From contig CAYLLB010000028.1 of assembly GCA_964384215.1 (NCBI GenBank), positions 7,454-71,453 on the forward strand: DNA of 64,000 bases, given 5' to 3'. This document shows, one piece after another, positions 51,224-59,811 of this stretch. Made by a program: the position numbers and the translations under genes. This DNA is from JAJFUV01 sp964384215. GTDB lineage: Bacteria > Acidobacteriota > Terriglobia > Bryobacterales > Bryobacteraceae. The notes beneath the pieces were generated by a model. The model was not told the origin of the DNA. It made no database searches and saw only the letters and a program-made list of their open reading frames with translations. How positions within the stretch are numbered: the stretch's first letter is position 1; every line of letters begins with the position of its first letter.

Positions 51224-51754
51224 TCAGCCCGCGTTCTGCCTGCTCCAGGCCCGGATCTTGCGAATCTCCTCGGCCGGGATATGCAGGAATTCGAGGAACT
51301 CCTGGTGCTCATCGGGAGCCGAGCGTTCGAACTCGGCGTGCCAGCGGTTCATATCGTCTTGCGTGAAGCCGGCGGCTTTCATAATGCTGATCCACTTTTC
51401 TTTCGTGACCACGTCGTCTCTCCCTAACGGCCGTTTGGACCGTAATAGTCTGAAAATGGCCCGTTGATGTTCCCGCAGACGCTCGATCTCGACGCCGATC
51501 TCTTTGAGCCGCCGCTTCAGCACTTCGGCGGCTCCGCCGTCCGTCCCGTCCAGCAGGCCGCGGATGTCGGCAAGCTTCACGCCGGCGTTGCGATAGACGC
51601 AGATCTGTTCGAGCCGCTCGAGGTCCTTCTTGCGGTAGGCGCGGTAATTCCCCGCGGTGCGCGAAGGCGGCTTGAGCAGCCCGATCGATTCGTAGTACAG
51701 CAGCGTACCGCGGCTGAGCGAGCAATGCCGCGCCAGTTGGGTGACAGTCAACAT
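51224..51754 (-). CDS. MerR-family transcriptional regulator
   Basis: A 176-residue regulator. The N-terminal MerR winged helix is clear: 'TVTQLARHCSLSRGTLLYYE', 'IGLLKPPSRTAGNYRAYRKK' and 'RNAGVKLADIRGLLDG'. A dimerisation helix follows ('RRLKEIGVEIERLREHQRAI') and a short C-terminal domain ('MKAAGFTQDDMNRWHAEFER') resembling the TipAS-like/small-ligand type. There are no effector-domain metal cysteines, so it is not a metal sensor of the MerR/CueR type. Its own promoter has a 19-base spacer, expected for a MerR target. Confidence 0.88.
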   Translation of the reverse strand: MLTVTQLARHCSLSRGTLLYYESIGLLKPPSRTAGNYRAYRKKDLERLEQICVYRNAGVKLADIRGLLDGTDGGAAEVLKRRLKEIGVEIERLREHQRAIFRLLRSKRPLGRDDVVTKEKWISIMKAAGFTQDDMNRWHAEFERSAPDEHQEFLEFLHIPAEEIRKIRAWSRQNAG

Positions 51755-51766
51755 GGGCCAGTTCCA

Positions 51767-51797
51767 ACTATGAACCCTACAGTTTTAGACAGGTCAA
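51767..51797 (-). promoter_or_regulatory. 19-base-spacer promoter upstream of merR
   Basis: On the minus strand TTGACC (51792-51797) and CATAGT (51767-51772) are 19 bases apart, the over-long spacing that MerR proteins correct by bending DNA. The -35 overlaps the stop codon of the upstream nucleotidyltransferase gene. The internal dyad in the spacer is weak. Confidence 0.55.
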
Positions 51798-52504
51798 GAG
51801 ATTAGTTTCTCGGCTTCCGGTAAATCCTCCGGACGGCCAACATCGCGCCAGGCGCCGTCGATGGCGTAGATGCGCACGCGCCCCGCGCGGGCCAGTATTT
51901 GTTCGACGGCCGTCGGCAACTCGTACTCGCCGCGAGGCGATTTCGGGATCGACGCCAGCTCGCCGAAAATGGACGCGCGGAAGGCGTAAAGACCCGCGCT
52001 GTTCCAATGCGTGGACGAGGTGCCCTTCGGCGGCTTCTCGATCATTTGCGTAACGATACCCTCTTTCTCATAAACGGCTGCGCCCTGCCATGGGTCGTCC
52101 ACCCACTTCACGCCCGCCACGGCTTCCGTTCGCGGGTCGGATTCCAATCGCGCGGCGATACCCGCATAGTGCCTCGCGTCCACCATGATGTCGCCGAAGG
52201 TGAGCAGGAAATCCTCGCCGTTCACGAATTCCCGGGCCAGCCGCGTGGCGCCGCCCGTCCCATCGAGCGTGGCCTGCACGCGGTAGGTCAGCTTCATCGG
52301 GTAGCTGCGGAAATGATTTTCGATCATTTCGCCGCGATAGCCGGTGACGACGAGCACCTCGGTGAAGCCGGCTTCTCGCAAACGGTCCAGCACGTGTTCG
52401 AGCATCGGTTTGCCGGCGATCGGGAGCATGGGCTTCGGTCGATCGTCGGTCAAGTGCTTCATTCGCGTGCCGCGCCCGGCGGCCAAAACCACGGCTTTCC
52501 TCAC
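51794..52504 (-). CDS. Sugar-phosphate nucleotidyltransferase
   Basis: A 236-residue NTP-transferase (GT-A fold) that makes nucleotide sugars. Signatures: 'AVVLAAGRGTRMKHLTDDRP' with 'KPMLPIAGKPMLEHVLDRL', 'VLVVTGYRGEMIENHF', 'FLLTFGDIMVD' (metal-binding Asp) and 'WNSAGLYAFRASIF'. It is closest to the glucose-1-phosphate thymidylyl / mannose-1-phosphate guanylyl type; the exact sugar is uncertain. The GTG at 52504 starts the family N-terminus ('VRKAVVLAAG') and lies six bases after a TATAGT box, implying a leaderless message. Confidence 0.87.
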   Translation of the reverse strand: MRKAVVLAAGRGTRMKHLTDDRPKPMLPIAGKPMLEHVLDRLREAGFTEVLVVTGYRGEMIENHFRSYPMKLTYRVQATLDGTGGATRLAREFVNGEDFLLTFGDIMVDARHYAGIAARLESDPRTEAVAGVKWVDDPWQGAAVYEKEGIVTQMIEKPPKGTSSTHWNSAGLYAFRASIFGELASIPKSPRGEYELPTAVEQILARAGRVRIYAIDGAWRDVGRPEDLPEAEKLIS

Positions 52505-52510
52505 GAATCC

Positions 52511-52518
52511 ACTATAAT
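52511..52518. promoter_or_regulatory. Overlapping divergent -10 boxes
   Basis: ACTATAAT contains TATAAT on the plus strand (52513-52518, toward the MFS gene) and TATAGT on the minus strand (complement of 52511-52516, toward the nucleotidyltransferase). Each ends six bases before a potential start codon (TTG 52525; GTG 52504). Two RNA polymerases could not use it at once. Confidence 0.6.
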
Positions 52519-52530
52519 CGCCTTTTGCAC

Positions 52531-53784
52531 ATGACTTCCATGACACGAACACGATGGTGGATTCTCACCCTGCTGTTTTTCATCACCACCATCAATTACC
52601 TGGATCGCATTGTACTGAGCGTACTCATCCCCGTCATCCGCCAGGACCTGCACATCACCACCGAGCACTACAGCTACGTGACCGGTGCTTTCCAGATGGC
52701 TTACACCATCGGATTCATCTTCATGGGGCGGCTGATCGACCGTTACGGCACACGTTTGGGTTACTCAGTAGCCATCGCCTTCTGGTCGGCGGCGGCCATG
52801 CTGCACGCCTTGGTGCGTTCGACGGTTTCTTTGGCTTTCTGGCGCGCCATGTTGGGGCTCGGGGAATCGGGGAATTTCCCGGCGGCGGTCAAAGCCGTGA
52901 CCGAATGGTTCCCCAAGAAAGACCGGGCGCTTGCCACGGGCCTGTTCAATGCCGGGACCAATGTGGCTTCAATGGTTGGTCCACCGATATTCGTGTGGAT
53001 GAACGCCAACTTCGGCTGGCGCGGGAGTTTCGCCATCACGGGCGGCTTGGGCTTTGTATGGCTCATACTCTGGGTGCTGCTGTACCGCTTGCCGGAGATG
53101 CATCCGCGCGTGAACCAGGCCGAACTCGACTACATCCACAGCGATGGGCCCGAGGCCAAAACCCAGTCCAAGATGGGCTGGGGCGCTGTGCTGCGTTACA
53201 AGCAGACCTTCGCTTTCGCATTGGCCAAGTTCCTCACTGATCCGGTATGGTGGTTCTACCTTTTCTGGCTGCCCCCATATCTGTACGACGTGCGCAAGTT
53301 TAATCTGGAGGAAATCGCCTGGGCGCTGCCCGCCATTTACCTGATGGCTGATTTCGGCAGCGTGATGGGAGGGTGGCTCTCCGGTCATTTCATCCGCATT
53401 GGCTGGACCAATGCCCGGGCGCGCAAGGTGACTATGGCGTTGTCCGCGTGCTTGATGCCGATTGCCGCCACGGCCGTGCTGGTACCGAATGCCGTCGTAG
53501 TGGTGCTGCTGATGAGCCTCGCCACGGCGGGACACCAGGCTTGGTCGGCGAATCTTTATACCACGACCACGGACGTCTTCCCCAAGCGCGCGGTCGCTTC
53601 GGTGACCGGCATCGGAGGCTGCGCCGGCGGGTTGGGCGGCGTAATCATTTCGTCACTGGTGCCCGGCTTCGTCATCGCGCATTTCGGATATAAGCCCGTC
53701 TTCCTGATGATGGGCGTCCTGCACCTCACGGCTCTCTTGTTCGTACACACGATGATGGGCGAAATGAAGCCCATCGAAGAGTAA
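52531..53784 (+). CDS. MFS transporter, anion:cation symporter (hexuronate-type)
   Basis: A 417-residue, 12-helix major facilitator carrier of the ACS family, whose members import hexuronates, galactonate and similar sugar acids with protons. The first helix starts at 'RWWILTLLFFITTINYLDRI'; the family loop is 'GRLIDRYGTRLGYSVAIAFW', and 'LGESGNFPAAVKAVTEWFPK' with 'RALATGLFNAGTNVASMVGP' is diagnostic. ATG at 52531 is used; TTG at 52525 (predicted transcription start) and ATG at 52540 are alternatives. It fits the plant-polysaccharide theme but the substrate is inferred. Confidence 0.9.
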   Translation: MTSMTRTRWWILTLLFFITTINYLDRIVLSVLIPVIRQDLHITTEHYSYVTGAFQMAYTIGFIFMGRLIDRYGTRLGYSVAIAFWSAAAMLHALVRSTVSLAFWRAMLGLGESGNFPAAVKAVTEWFPKKDRALATGLFNAGTNVASMVGPPIFVWMNANFGWRGSFAITGGLGFVWLILWVLLYRLPEMHPRVNQAELDYIHSDGPEAKTQSKMGWGAVLRYKQTFAFALAKFLTDPVWWFYLFWLPPYLYDVRKFNLEEIAWALPAIYLMADFGSVMGGWLSGHFIRIGWTNARARKVTMALSACLMPIAATAVLVPNAVVVVLLMSLATAGHQAWSANLYTTTTDVFPKRAVASVTGIGGCAGGLGGVIISSLVPGFVIAHFGYKPVFLMMGVLHLTALLFVHTMMGEMKPIEE

Positions 53785-53831
53785 GCCGGGCTGCGGTAAT
53801 ATGGACAGATAACGCGCAAAGGGACTTCGTT

Positions 53832-54728
53832 ATGGCTCAACATTCCAGGATTATTCTTGACACCGACTTGCCGGGCGTCACGCGCCGCGCCCGTGGCAAG
53901 GTGCGGGATGTCTACGAGATCGACGGCAAGATCCTGATCGTCGCCACGGACCGCATTTCGGCGTTCGATTACATTCTGCCCACCGGCATCCCCGATAAGG
54001 GCCGCGTGCTGACACAACTTAGCGTGTTTTGGTTCGACTTCCTCGGATCTTTGGCGCCCAACCATTTCGTGACGGCCAACGTGGATGAGTACCCGGACCC
54101 ACTGCCGCGCTATCGCGACCAACTCGAAGGCCGCTCGATGCTCGTGAAGAGCGCCCGGATGGTGAATGTCGAATGCGTCGCGCGCGGCTATCTGTCCGGC
54201 TCGGGATGGAAAGAGTACCAGAAGAGCCAGAGCGTGTGCGGCGTGGCGCTGCCGCCCGGCCTCAAGGAAAGCGACAAACTGCCAGAGCCGATCTTTACGC
54301 CGTCCACCAAGGCGCAGAGCGGCCATGACATGAACATTTCCATGCAGCAGGCCGCGGACATGGTGGGCGCCGGGACCGCCGAGAAGTTGCGTAGCCTCAC
54401 GCTCTCCATTTACACGCGCGCGGCCGAGTATGCCCTCGAGCGCGGCATCATTATCGCCGACACGAAGTTCGAATTTGGTTTCGCCGACGGCGAGCTGATC
54501 CTCGCCGACGAAGTGCTCACGCCGGACTCGTCGCGTTTCTGGCCGCTTGCCAGTTACAAGCCGGGCGGCGCGCAGCCTTCCTACGATAAGCAGTACGTCC
54601 GCGATTACCTGGAGTCGATTCGCTGGAACAAACAACCGCCCGCGCCTCCCCTGCCGGAAGATGTCGCCGCCAAAACCAGCGAGAAGTACAAGGAGGCGTA
54701 CCGGGTTCTTACCGGGAAGGACTTGTGA
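53832..54728 (+). CDS. purC: Phosphoribosylaminoimidazole-succinocarboxamide synthase
   Basis: A 298-residue SAICAR synthetase of de novo purine synthesis. Motifs: 'RGKVRDVYEIDGKILIVATD' with 'RISAFDYILPTGIPDKGRVL', 'NVECVARGYLSGSGWKEYQK', 'EPIFTPSTKAQSGHDMNIS', 'IIIADTKFEFGF' and 'LADEVLTPDSSRFWP'. Length is that of the long form (about 300). An AAAGGG site lies nine bases upstream. It overlaps cvpA by four bases. Confidence 0.96.
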   Translation: MAQHSRIILDTDLPGVTRRARGKVRDVYEIDGKILIVATDRISAFDYILPTGIPDKGRVLTQLSVFWFDFLGSLAPNHFVTANVDEYPDPLPRYRDQLEGRSMLVKSARMVNVECVARGYLSGSGWKEYQKSQSVCGVALPPGLKESDKLPEPIFTPSTKAQSGHDMNISMQQAADMVGAGTAEKLRSLTLSIYTRAAEYALERGIIIADTKFEFGFADGELILADEVLTPDSSRFWPLASYKPGGAQPSYDKQYVRDYLESIRWNKQPPAPPLPEDVAAKTSEKYKEAYRVLTGKDL

Positions 54729-55291
54729 ACTGGCTGGACGTTGTACTGGGGATCATTCTAGCTGCGTCGGTCGTGGCCGGACTCGCCAAGGGGCTGGCGC
54801 GTGCAATAGTCGGCTTTGCCGCCTGCGTGATTGGCTTGCTTTGCGGTTTGTGGCTTTACGGAACCGCCGGCTCTTTCCTGCTTCCGTATGTGAGCTCGCA
54901 CGGCATCGCCAACTTCATCGGCTTCCTGCTGGTTTTTGTCGGGACCATGGCCTTCGGCGCCCTGCTGGGCCGAATGCTTGCCGTATTGTTCAAGTGGGCA
55001 GGCTTGGGCTGGCTGGACCGGCTGGCCGGCGGCGTGTTCGGGTTGGTGCGCGGTGCGCTGATCGCGGCGGTGATCGTAATGCTGCTGCTGGCTTTCACGC
55101 CCAAGCCGCCACCCCGTTCGGTAGTCGGCTCGCGCATCGCTCCTTACGTGATGGACGCCGCGCGTGTGATGGCGGCGATTGCGCCACGGGAGTTGCGGGA
55201 CGGCGTGCGACAGAGTTACGAGAAAGTGAAGCAAGTCTGGTCGGATACACTGAAGAAGGGGCCTCACGGTATTTCCCCCGAAGGAGCTTAG
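54725..55291 (+). CDS. cvpA: CvpA family membrane protein
   Basis: A 188-residue protein with about four transmembrane helices, starting with GTG in a GTGA overlap with purC. The family start 'WLDVVLGIILAASVVAGLAK' and the later 'WAGLGWLDRLAGGVFGLVRG' are recognisable. CvpA proteins link to colicin V export and envelope homeostasis and often neighbour pur genes, as here. The stop codon shares one base with the start of gph. Confidence 0.85.
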   Translation: MNWLDVVLGIILAASVVAGLAKGLARAIVGFAACVIGLLCGLWLYGTAGSFLLPYVSSHGIANFIGFLLVFVGTMAFGALLGRMLAVLFKWAGLGWLDRLAGGVFGLVRGALIAAVIVMLLLAFTPKPPPRSVVGSRIAPYVMDAARVMAAIAPRELRDGVRQSYEKVKQVWSDTLKKGPHGISPEGA

Positions 55292-55965
55292 TGGTATTGA
55301 TTCAACCCGGTAGCATCGACCTGCTGATTTTCGACCTCGACGGCACGCTGATTGATTCCAAAGAAGACCTGGCGAATGCGGTGAACGCGGCCCGGCGCCG
55401 CATGGCGCTGGCGCCGCTCCCCAATGAGCTCGTGTATTCCTATGTGGGCAACGGAGCGCCAACGCTGATACGCCGCGCCATGGGGCCCGAAGCCACCGAA
55501 GCCGATGTGCAGACGGCTTTGGAGTACTTCATGGCCTACTACAAGGAGCATATGCTCGATTGCACCACGCTGTATCCGGGCGTGCGCGAAGCGCTGGATA
55601 CACTGCGGGACAGCGGCATGAAGATGAGCGTGCTCACCAACAAACCCGTGCGCTTCAGCCAGTTGCTGGTGGAGCGTTTGGGATTGGGCGAGCACTTCTT
55701 CCGCGTGTACGGCGGCAACAGTTTCGAGGAAAAGAAGCCGGATCCGGAGGGCGTGTACAAACTGCTGGAAGAGTCCGGTGTGCCGGCAGGGCGCGCCATG
55801 ATGGTGGGCGATAGCGACGTGGACATCCGGACAGCCCGCAACGCAGGCATTCTGGCGTGTGGCGTCACCTATGGATTCCAACCGGAGACGCTCGATGAGG
55901 TGCCGCCCGACATTCGTTTGGGCGACTTGCGGCAGTTAGCCGCGATGTTGCTAAGCAAGAGTTAA
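55291..55965 (+). CDS. gph: HAD-family phosphatase, phosphoglycolate phosphatase-like
   Basis: A 224-residue haloacid-dehalogenase phosphatase. HAD motif I is 'LLIFDLDGTLIDSKEDL', motif II 'MSVLTNKPVRFSQLLVE', motif III Lys in 'SFEEKKPDPEGVYKLLEESG' and motif IV 'MMVGDSDVDIRTARNAGILA'. It best fits phosphoglycolate phosphatase, which removes 2-phosphoglycolate. The GTG at 55291 was chosen because AAGGAG lies five bases upstream and the family start follows; a long upstream in-frame extension overlaps cvpA and is not real. Confidence 0.9.
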   Translation: MVLIQPGSIDLLIFDLDGTLIDSKEDLANAVNAARRRMALAPLPNELVYSYVGNGAPTLIRRAMGPEATEADVQTALEYFMAYYKEHMLDCTTLYPGVREALDTLRDSGMKMSVLTNKPVRFSQLLVERLGLGEHFFRVYGGNSFEEKKPDPEGVYKLLEESGVPAGRAMMVGDSDVDIRTARNAGILACGVTYGFQPETLDEVPPDIRLGDLRQLAAMLLSKS

Positions 55966-55986
55966 TCAGGAGAACCTGCAGACACT

Positions 55987-56175
55987 ATGAATTACAAACC
56001 CGGAGAAACAGTACAAAAAACGGGTGTTTACTGGTGCACCGTATGCAAGACGCCGGTCCGCTTCACCGAGGGCGAGGTCTTTCCGCCCTGCCAAAACATG
56101 TGCGGCCGCGGGAACTGGCATCCGGTGGACGCCGGTCCGCGGCCGCAAGAGCAAAGCGGGACGAAGGCTTCCTAG
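55987..56175 (+). CDS. YjzC-like small protein
   Basis: A 62-residue protein with 'YKPGETVQKTGVYWCTVCK' and 'VFPPCQNMCGRGNWHPVD'. The Gly-rich start and four cysteines (two CXXC-type pairs) resemble the YjzC family and suggest a small zinc ribbon. Purine-rich sequence (CAGGAGAACC) precedes it, and it follows gph by 21 bases. The stop overlaps that of the convergent Gfo/Idh gene by four bases. The function is unknown. Confidence 0.75.
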   Translation: MNYKPGETVQKTGVYWCTVCKTPVRFTEGEVFPPCQNMCGRGNWHPVDAGPRPQEQSGTKAS

Positions 56176-57326
56176 ATTTCTTCCGTGCCTACCCAGGCGC
56201 CCTTCTGCGAGCTCTCAAGGACCTTGGTCAGCAAGTAGATGCCGCGCATGCCGTCCGCGAAGGTCGGGTACTCCACCGGCGCATTGCGATCGGCCACCGT
56301 ACGGTAGAAGCGGCGGTAAACCATCTTGTGAGCGTCGTCGTAACCTTCCGAGTGCCCGCCCGGCAGGTCGGCGTAGGCGCGCGCCTCCGGTAGCATCAGC
56401 GCGGGGTCCTTTACCAGCATCCCATTCGGCGTGTCGCGGTGGCCGATCCAGAGCTGGTCGGGCGATTCCTGGTTCCAGATGACGCCGGCCTTGGTGCCGA
56501 AGATCTCCATCTGTAAGCGGTTCTTGCACCCGGCCGACATCTGGCTGACGGTGAAAGCGCCGCGGGCGCGGTCGCCCAGGTGCAGCAGGACGGCGCCGTA
56601 GTCGTCGGTGTCGATGTCCACTTCCTCGCGGTCGTCCACCTTCGCCATCTTGCTTTCGAACGCCTGCAGCGCACCCGCCCGGGGCTTCTTGCGCTTCTTC
56701 AGGAAAGTCTGCAAGTCGGCGCAAACCGAAGTGATGCGCTGGCCGGTGACGTGTTGGACCATGTCCATCCAGTGCGAACCGATGTCGCCCATGCAGCGCA
56801 GCGCGCCGCCTTCCTTGCTGACGATGCGCCAGTTCCAGTCTGTGTCATAGAGCAGCCAGTCCTGTGAATAGGTGCCCTGTACGACGAGGATGTCTCCCAG
56901 CTCGCCGGCTTCCACCATGCGGCGCATCTGCTGCACAGCCGGATAATACCGCAGGTTGTGGTTGGTGCAGTTGGCGACGTTCTGCTTCTTGGCGATGTCT
57001 ACGAGTTCTTTGGCCTCATCCAGCGTGGTCGTCAGCGGCTTCTCGCAAAGAACGTGCTTGCCGGCCAGCATGGCTGCTTTGGCAATGGGGTAGTGGAGAT
57101 TGTTGGGCGTGCAGATGTGCAGGGCATCAATTCCGGGATCGGCCACGATCTCGTGCCAGTCGCCGCTGGTGCGCTCGACCCCAACGGCCTCGCCGAACGA
57201 TGCGCCTTCCTTGGCGTCGATACCGCAAACGGCCACGAGCTCCACGTTCGGTTGGCGGCGGATTGCTTCCGCGTGCACCTTACCCATAAAACCAGCGCCA
57301 ATCACGGCGGTTCGAATCTTTCGCAT
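56172..57326 (-). CDS. Cytoplasmic Gfo/Idh/MocA family oxidoreductase
   Basis: A 384-residue NAD(P)-dependent sugar dehydrogenase-type protein without a signal peptide. The Rossmann fold is 'IRTAVIGAGFMGKVHAEAIR', then 'DALHICTPNNLHYPIAKAAM' and the family 'KHVLCEKPLTTTLDEAKELV'. The C-terminal domain shows 'DIGSHWMDMVQHVTGQRITS', 'DDYGAVLLHLGDRARGAFTV' and 'GGHSEGYDDAHKMVYRRFYR'. It starts with ATG after an AAGGGAGAG site. Unlike the members at 39882 and 44932 it should act in the cytoplasm. The substrate is unknown. Confidence 0.9.
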   Translation of the reverse strand: MRKIRTAVIGAGFMGKVHAEAIRRQPNVELVAVCGIDAKEGASFGEAVGVERTSGDWHEIVADPGIDALHICTPNNLHYPIAKAAMLAGKHVLCEKPLTTTLDEAKELVDIAKKQNVANCTNHNLRYYPAVQQMRRMVEAGELGDILVVQGTYSQDWLLYDTDWNWRIVSKEGGALRCMGDIGSHWMDMVQHVTGQRITSVCADLQTFLKKRKKPRAGALQAFESKMAKVDDREEVDIDTDDYGAVLLHLGDRARGAFTVSQMSAGCKNRLQMEIFGTKAGVIWNQESPDQLWIGHRDTPNGMLVKDPALMLPEARAYADLPGGHSEGYDDAHKMVYRRFYRTVADRNAPVEYPTFADGMRGIYLLTKVLESSQKGAWVGTEEI

Positions 57327-57403
57327 AGTCTCTCCCTTCGATGAATGCTGCTCTCAGCCAATGTATCGCAATTGCTGCTAGAGTGAAAGTTTGGTGGGAG
57401 AGA

Positions 57404-57688
57404 ATGCTGGTTCGGATACGTTTGCGGCGCGGCCCAGCGATCCGGAAAAGACGAGGAAAGCGCCGGCAACTCGCACTTGCCTTGGGTAGCCTGCTTACGC
57501 CGCTGGCCGTCATGGCCGCGGGCCTTGCCGCCTGGAGGCTGGGCGCGGATCTCAACTGGACGGGGCAGTTTGCCATCACGGAGGGGCTGTTCTCGCACTG
57601 GCAGGTTTGGATCGCGATGGCCGCCATGCTGCAGTCCATCGCTACCCTTTTGATCCGTTACGGGCGTGGCGATAGAACTGCTGGATAA
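57404..57688 (+). CDS. Hypothetical two-helix membrane protein
   Basis: A 94-residue protein: very basic N-terminus ('RIRLRRGPAIRKRRGKRRQ'), a transmembrane helix ('LALALGSLLTPLAVMAAGLA') and a second one ('WIAMAAMLQSIATLLI'). The ATG at 57404 was chosen because GGTGGGAGAG lies directly upstream; a longer frame begins at 57341. No family was recognised. It lies between a divergent oxidoreductase gene and the rhomboid gene. Confidence 0.6.
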   Translation: MLVRIRLRRGPAIRKRRGKRRQLALALGSLLTPLAVMAAGLAAWRLGADLNWTGQFAITEGLFSHWQVWIAMAAMLQSIATLLIRYGRGDRTAG

Positions 57689-57745
57689 GGACGGGAAGCG
57701 CTCGTCGCGCAACACATGTTATCTTGAACTAAAGCGCACGCTGGA

Positions 57746-58498
57746 ATGCCCTATCCCGCCCGATCCCGGACCACGGCTTACTTCTCGCCGGGGTATTTCC
57801 CGCCCGGAGTGAAGTGGCTGCTTATCGTAAATATCGCTATTTTTCTTATTTATTTCTTGGCCGTCCGCTTTGATTTCGACCTCATCTTTCAGCACTTCGC
57901 TCTCGTGCCGGGAGCCGTGATCTACCTGGGGGCCTTCTGGCAACTGTTCACATACATGTTCCTGCACGATCCGTACGGGTTCGCGCACATCCTGTTCAAT
58001 ATGTTCACGCTATGGATGTTCGGCGTGGACCTGGAGCGCGAATGGGGCACGCGGCGGTTCCTGCGCTATTACTTCCTGTGCGGCATCGGCGCGGGAGTGT
58101 GCGTGGTGGCGGCCAACTGGATCGCAGGCAGCCTGGGAGCGCGGACCATAGGCAGTTCCGGGGCCATCTATGGCCTATTGCTCGCCTTCGGAATGCTCTA
58201 CCCGGACCGCGTGATACTGTTCAGCTTCTTGTTCCCTATTAAGGCCAAGTATTTCGTCATGATCCTGGGCATGATCGATTTCCTGAGCTCGATCGGTGCC
58301 AGCAAAGGCGGCGTCAGCCACGTGGCGCACCTGGGCGGGTTGCTGGTGGGTTACATCTACCTGAAGCACGGCCGCTACTCGCTCGATCCGGTAGCCGGCC
58401 TGATCCGCGCCTATGAGGCGTACAAATTCCGCCGCGCCAAGCGCCGGTTCCAGCGTTATATGCACAAGCACCGCGGTCCAAACGGCCCTGTTAACTGA
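57746..58498 (+). CDS. Rhomboid-family intramembrane serine protease
   Basis: A 250-residue, six-helix protease that cleaves membrane-spanning substrates. The catalytic dyad is present: Ser138 in 'TIGSSGAIYG' and His195 in 'SHVAHLGGLLVGYIYL'. The family loop is 'GAFWQLFTYMFLHDPYGFAH' with 'FNMFTLWMFGVDLEREWG'. The C-terminus is a basic cytoplasmic tail. It is probably active. Natural substrates are unknown. Confidence 0.93.
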   Translation: MPYPARSRTTAYFSPGYFPPGVKWLLIVNIAIFLIYFLAVRFDFDLIFQHFALVPGAVIYLGAFWQLFTYMFLHDPYGFAHILFNMFTLWMFGVDLEREWGTRRFLRYYFLCGIGAGVCVVAANWIAGSLGARTIGSSGAIYGLLLAFGMLYPDRVILFSFLFPIKAKYFVMILGMIDFLSSIGASKGGVSHVAHLGGLLVGYIYLKHGRYSLDPVAGLIRAYEAYKFRRAKRRFQRYMHKHRGPNGPVN

Positions 58499-58549
58499 GT
58501 CCCCACCCCTGAAACACCCGGCCAGCCCGGTGCGTCAAATTAGCGGTGC

Positions 58550-58555
58550 TATATT
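58550..58555 (+). promoter_or_regulatory. Extended -10 (TGC-TATATT) of the VWFA gene
   Basis: TGCTATATT (TG at 58547-58548) forms an extended -10 with no good -35, giving a short leader with a GGGGGA ribosome binding site before the ATG at 58575. Confidence 0.4.
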
Positions 58556-58574
58556 TGGGCATGGGGGAATCGCA

Positions 58575-59699
58575 ATGAAAATGACACGTTTAGCTCTCCT
58601 TCTGGCCGCCGCGCTGCTGGCGTGGACACCGGCCGCACCCGCGCAGGAAGGACCGCGCAAGGAAGGCAGCGAAACTGTCGCCCGTCCACGGAAGAAAGAC
58701 GCCGAAGCGGAAGCGGCCAAGATCCCGTCCAAGCTTTCAAAGAAGGATCGCCCCGCGCTGCCCGACGGCGTGCCGACGTTCCGCAGCGACGTGAATGCCG
58801 TGAGCGTCGAGGTGGCCGTGCTCGACAACAAGGGCCGTTTCATCCCCGGCATTCCGCGCGCCAACTTCCGCATTCTCGAAGACGGCGTTCCTCAACAGAT
58901 CAGCAACTTCGGCTTGGGCGAAGCGCCCATGACCGTCTGCATGGTCATCGAGTTTAGTAACTTGTTCCAGAGCTACTGGACCGAGACCTGGTATCAAACC
59001 TTGACTGCCTCGTACGGTTTCCTGGAAACGCTGAGGCCGGAAGACTACGTGGCGGTAGTCGCCTATGACCTGCGTCCGGAGATCCTTTCGGATTTCTCGA
59101 CCGACAAGCGTGCCGCCTACGAGGCTATGCAGCGCCTTCGTTTTGCGGCGTACTCGGAATCGAACCTGTACGATGCCGTCACGGACACCGCCGAGCGAAT
59201 GAAGGACATAGAAGGCCGGAAGGCCATCGTGCTGATCGCGTCCGGCGTGGACACGTTCAGCAAGATCACCTTCGACAAGACACGTAAGATCCTACAGGAA
59301 GCCGCAGTGCCGATTTACGCGATTGGCCTGATGCAGGCTCTAAGGGATTACTACGACGCGCGCGGCGCGTTGGGCAGCATCGCCCGCATGGATTTCCTCC
59401 AGGCGGACAACCAGATGCGCACTTTCGCCAAGGAAACCGGCGGCATGAGCTTCTTCCCGCGCTTCTATGGCGAGTTCCCGGGCATCTTCCGCGCCATCTC
59501 GGATTCGTTGCGGAACCAATACTCGCTGACGTATCAGCCTTCAAATCAGGCGCGCGACGGGAAGTTCCGCAGAATCAAAGTGGAACTGGTGAACCCTGCC
59601 ACCAACGAGCCTCTGCGCATCGTTGACGAAAAGAAGAAACCCATCAAGTACACCATCATCGCGAAGGCTGGCTACACGGCTCCTCGCGAAGTCGAGTGA
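58575..59699 (+). CDS. VWFA-related acidobacterial domain protein
   Basis: A 374-residue exported protein with a Sec signal peptide ('TRLALLLAAALLAWTPAAPA', cut near residue 24) and a charged linker. The domain is the acidobacterial von Willebrand factor A variant: 'VEVAVLDNKGRFIPGIPRAN' with 'FRILEDGVPQQISNF', 'EAPMTVCMVIEFSNLFQSY', 'LRPEDYVAVVAYDLRPEILS' and 'GRKAIVLIASGVDTFSKITF'. This domain is abundant in Acidobacteriota and is the best lineage marker here. The role is unknown; VWA domains usually bind proteins. GGGGGA precedes the ATG. Confidence 0.9.
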   Translation: MKMTRLALLLAAALLAWTPAAPAQEGPRKEGSETVARPRKKDAEAEAAKIPSKLSKKDRPALPDGVPTFRSDVNAVSVEVAVLDNKGRFIPGIPRANFRILEDGVPQQISNFGLGEAPMTVCMVIEFSNLFQSYWTETWYQTLTASYGFLETLRPEDYVAVVAYDLRPEILSDFSTDKRAAYEAMQRLRFAAYSESNLYDAVTDTAERMKDIEGRKAIVLIASGVDTFSKITFDKTRKILQEAAVPIYAIGLMQALRDYYDARGALGSIARMDFLQADNQMRTFAKETGGMSFFPRFYGEFPGIFRAISDSLRNQYSLTYQPSNQARDGKFRRIKVELVNPATNEPLRIVDEKKKPIKYTIIAKAGYTAPREVE

Positions 59700-59811
59700 G
59701 CCAACCGCGCGCGGTTTTCCGCCGCGGCGGAAGACCGTCGCTTCGCGGAACAACACTGAGGTCGAAAGTCAAGAATTCGATCTTTCTGTTTTTCAATCCG
59801 ATACAAAACGA

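Noticed and set aside
54547..55290. Long N-terminal extension of gph overlapping cvpA and purC
   Set aside because: The extension is out of frame with real cvpA/purC coding and has shadow composition; GTG 55291 has a ribosome binding site.
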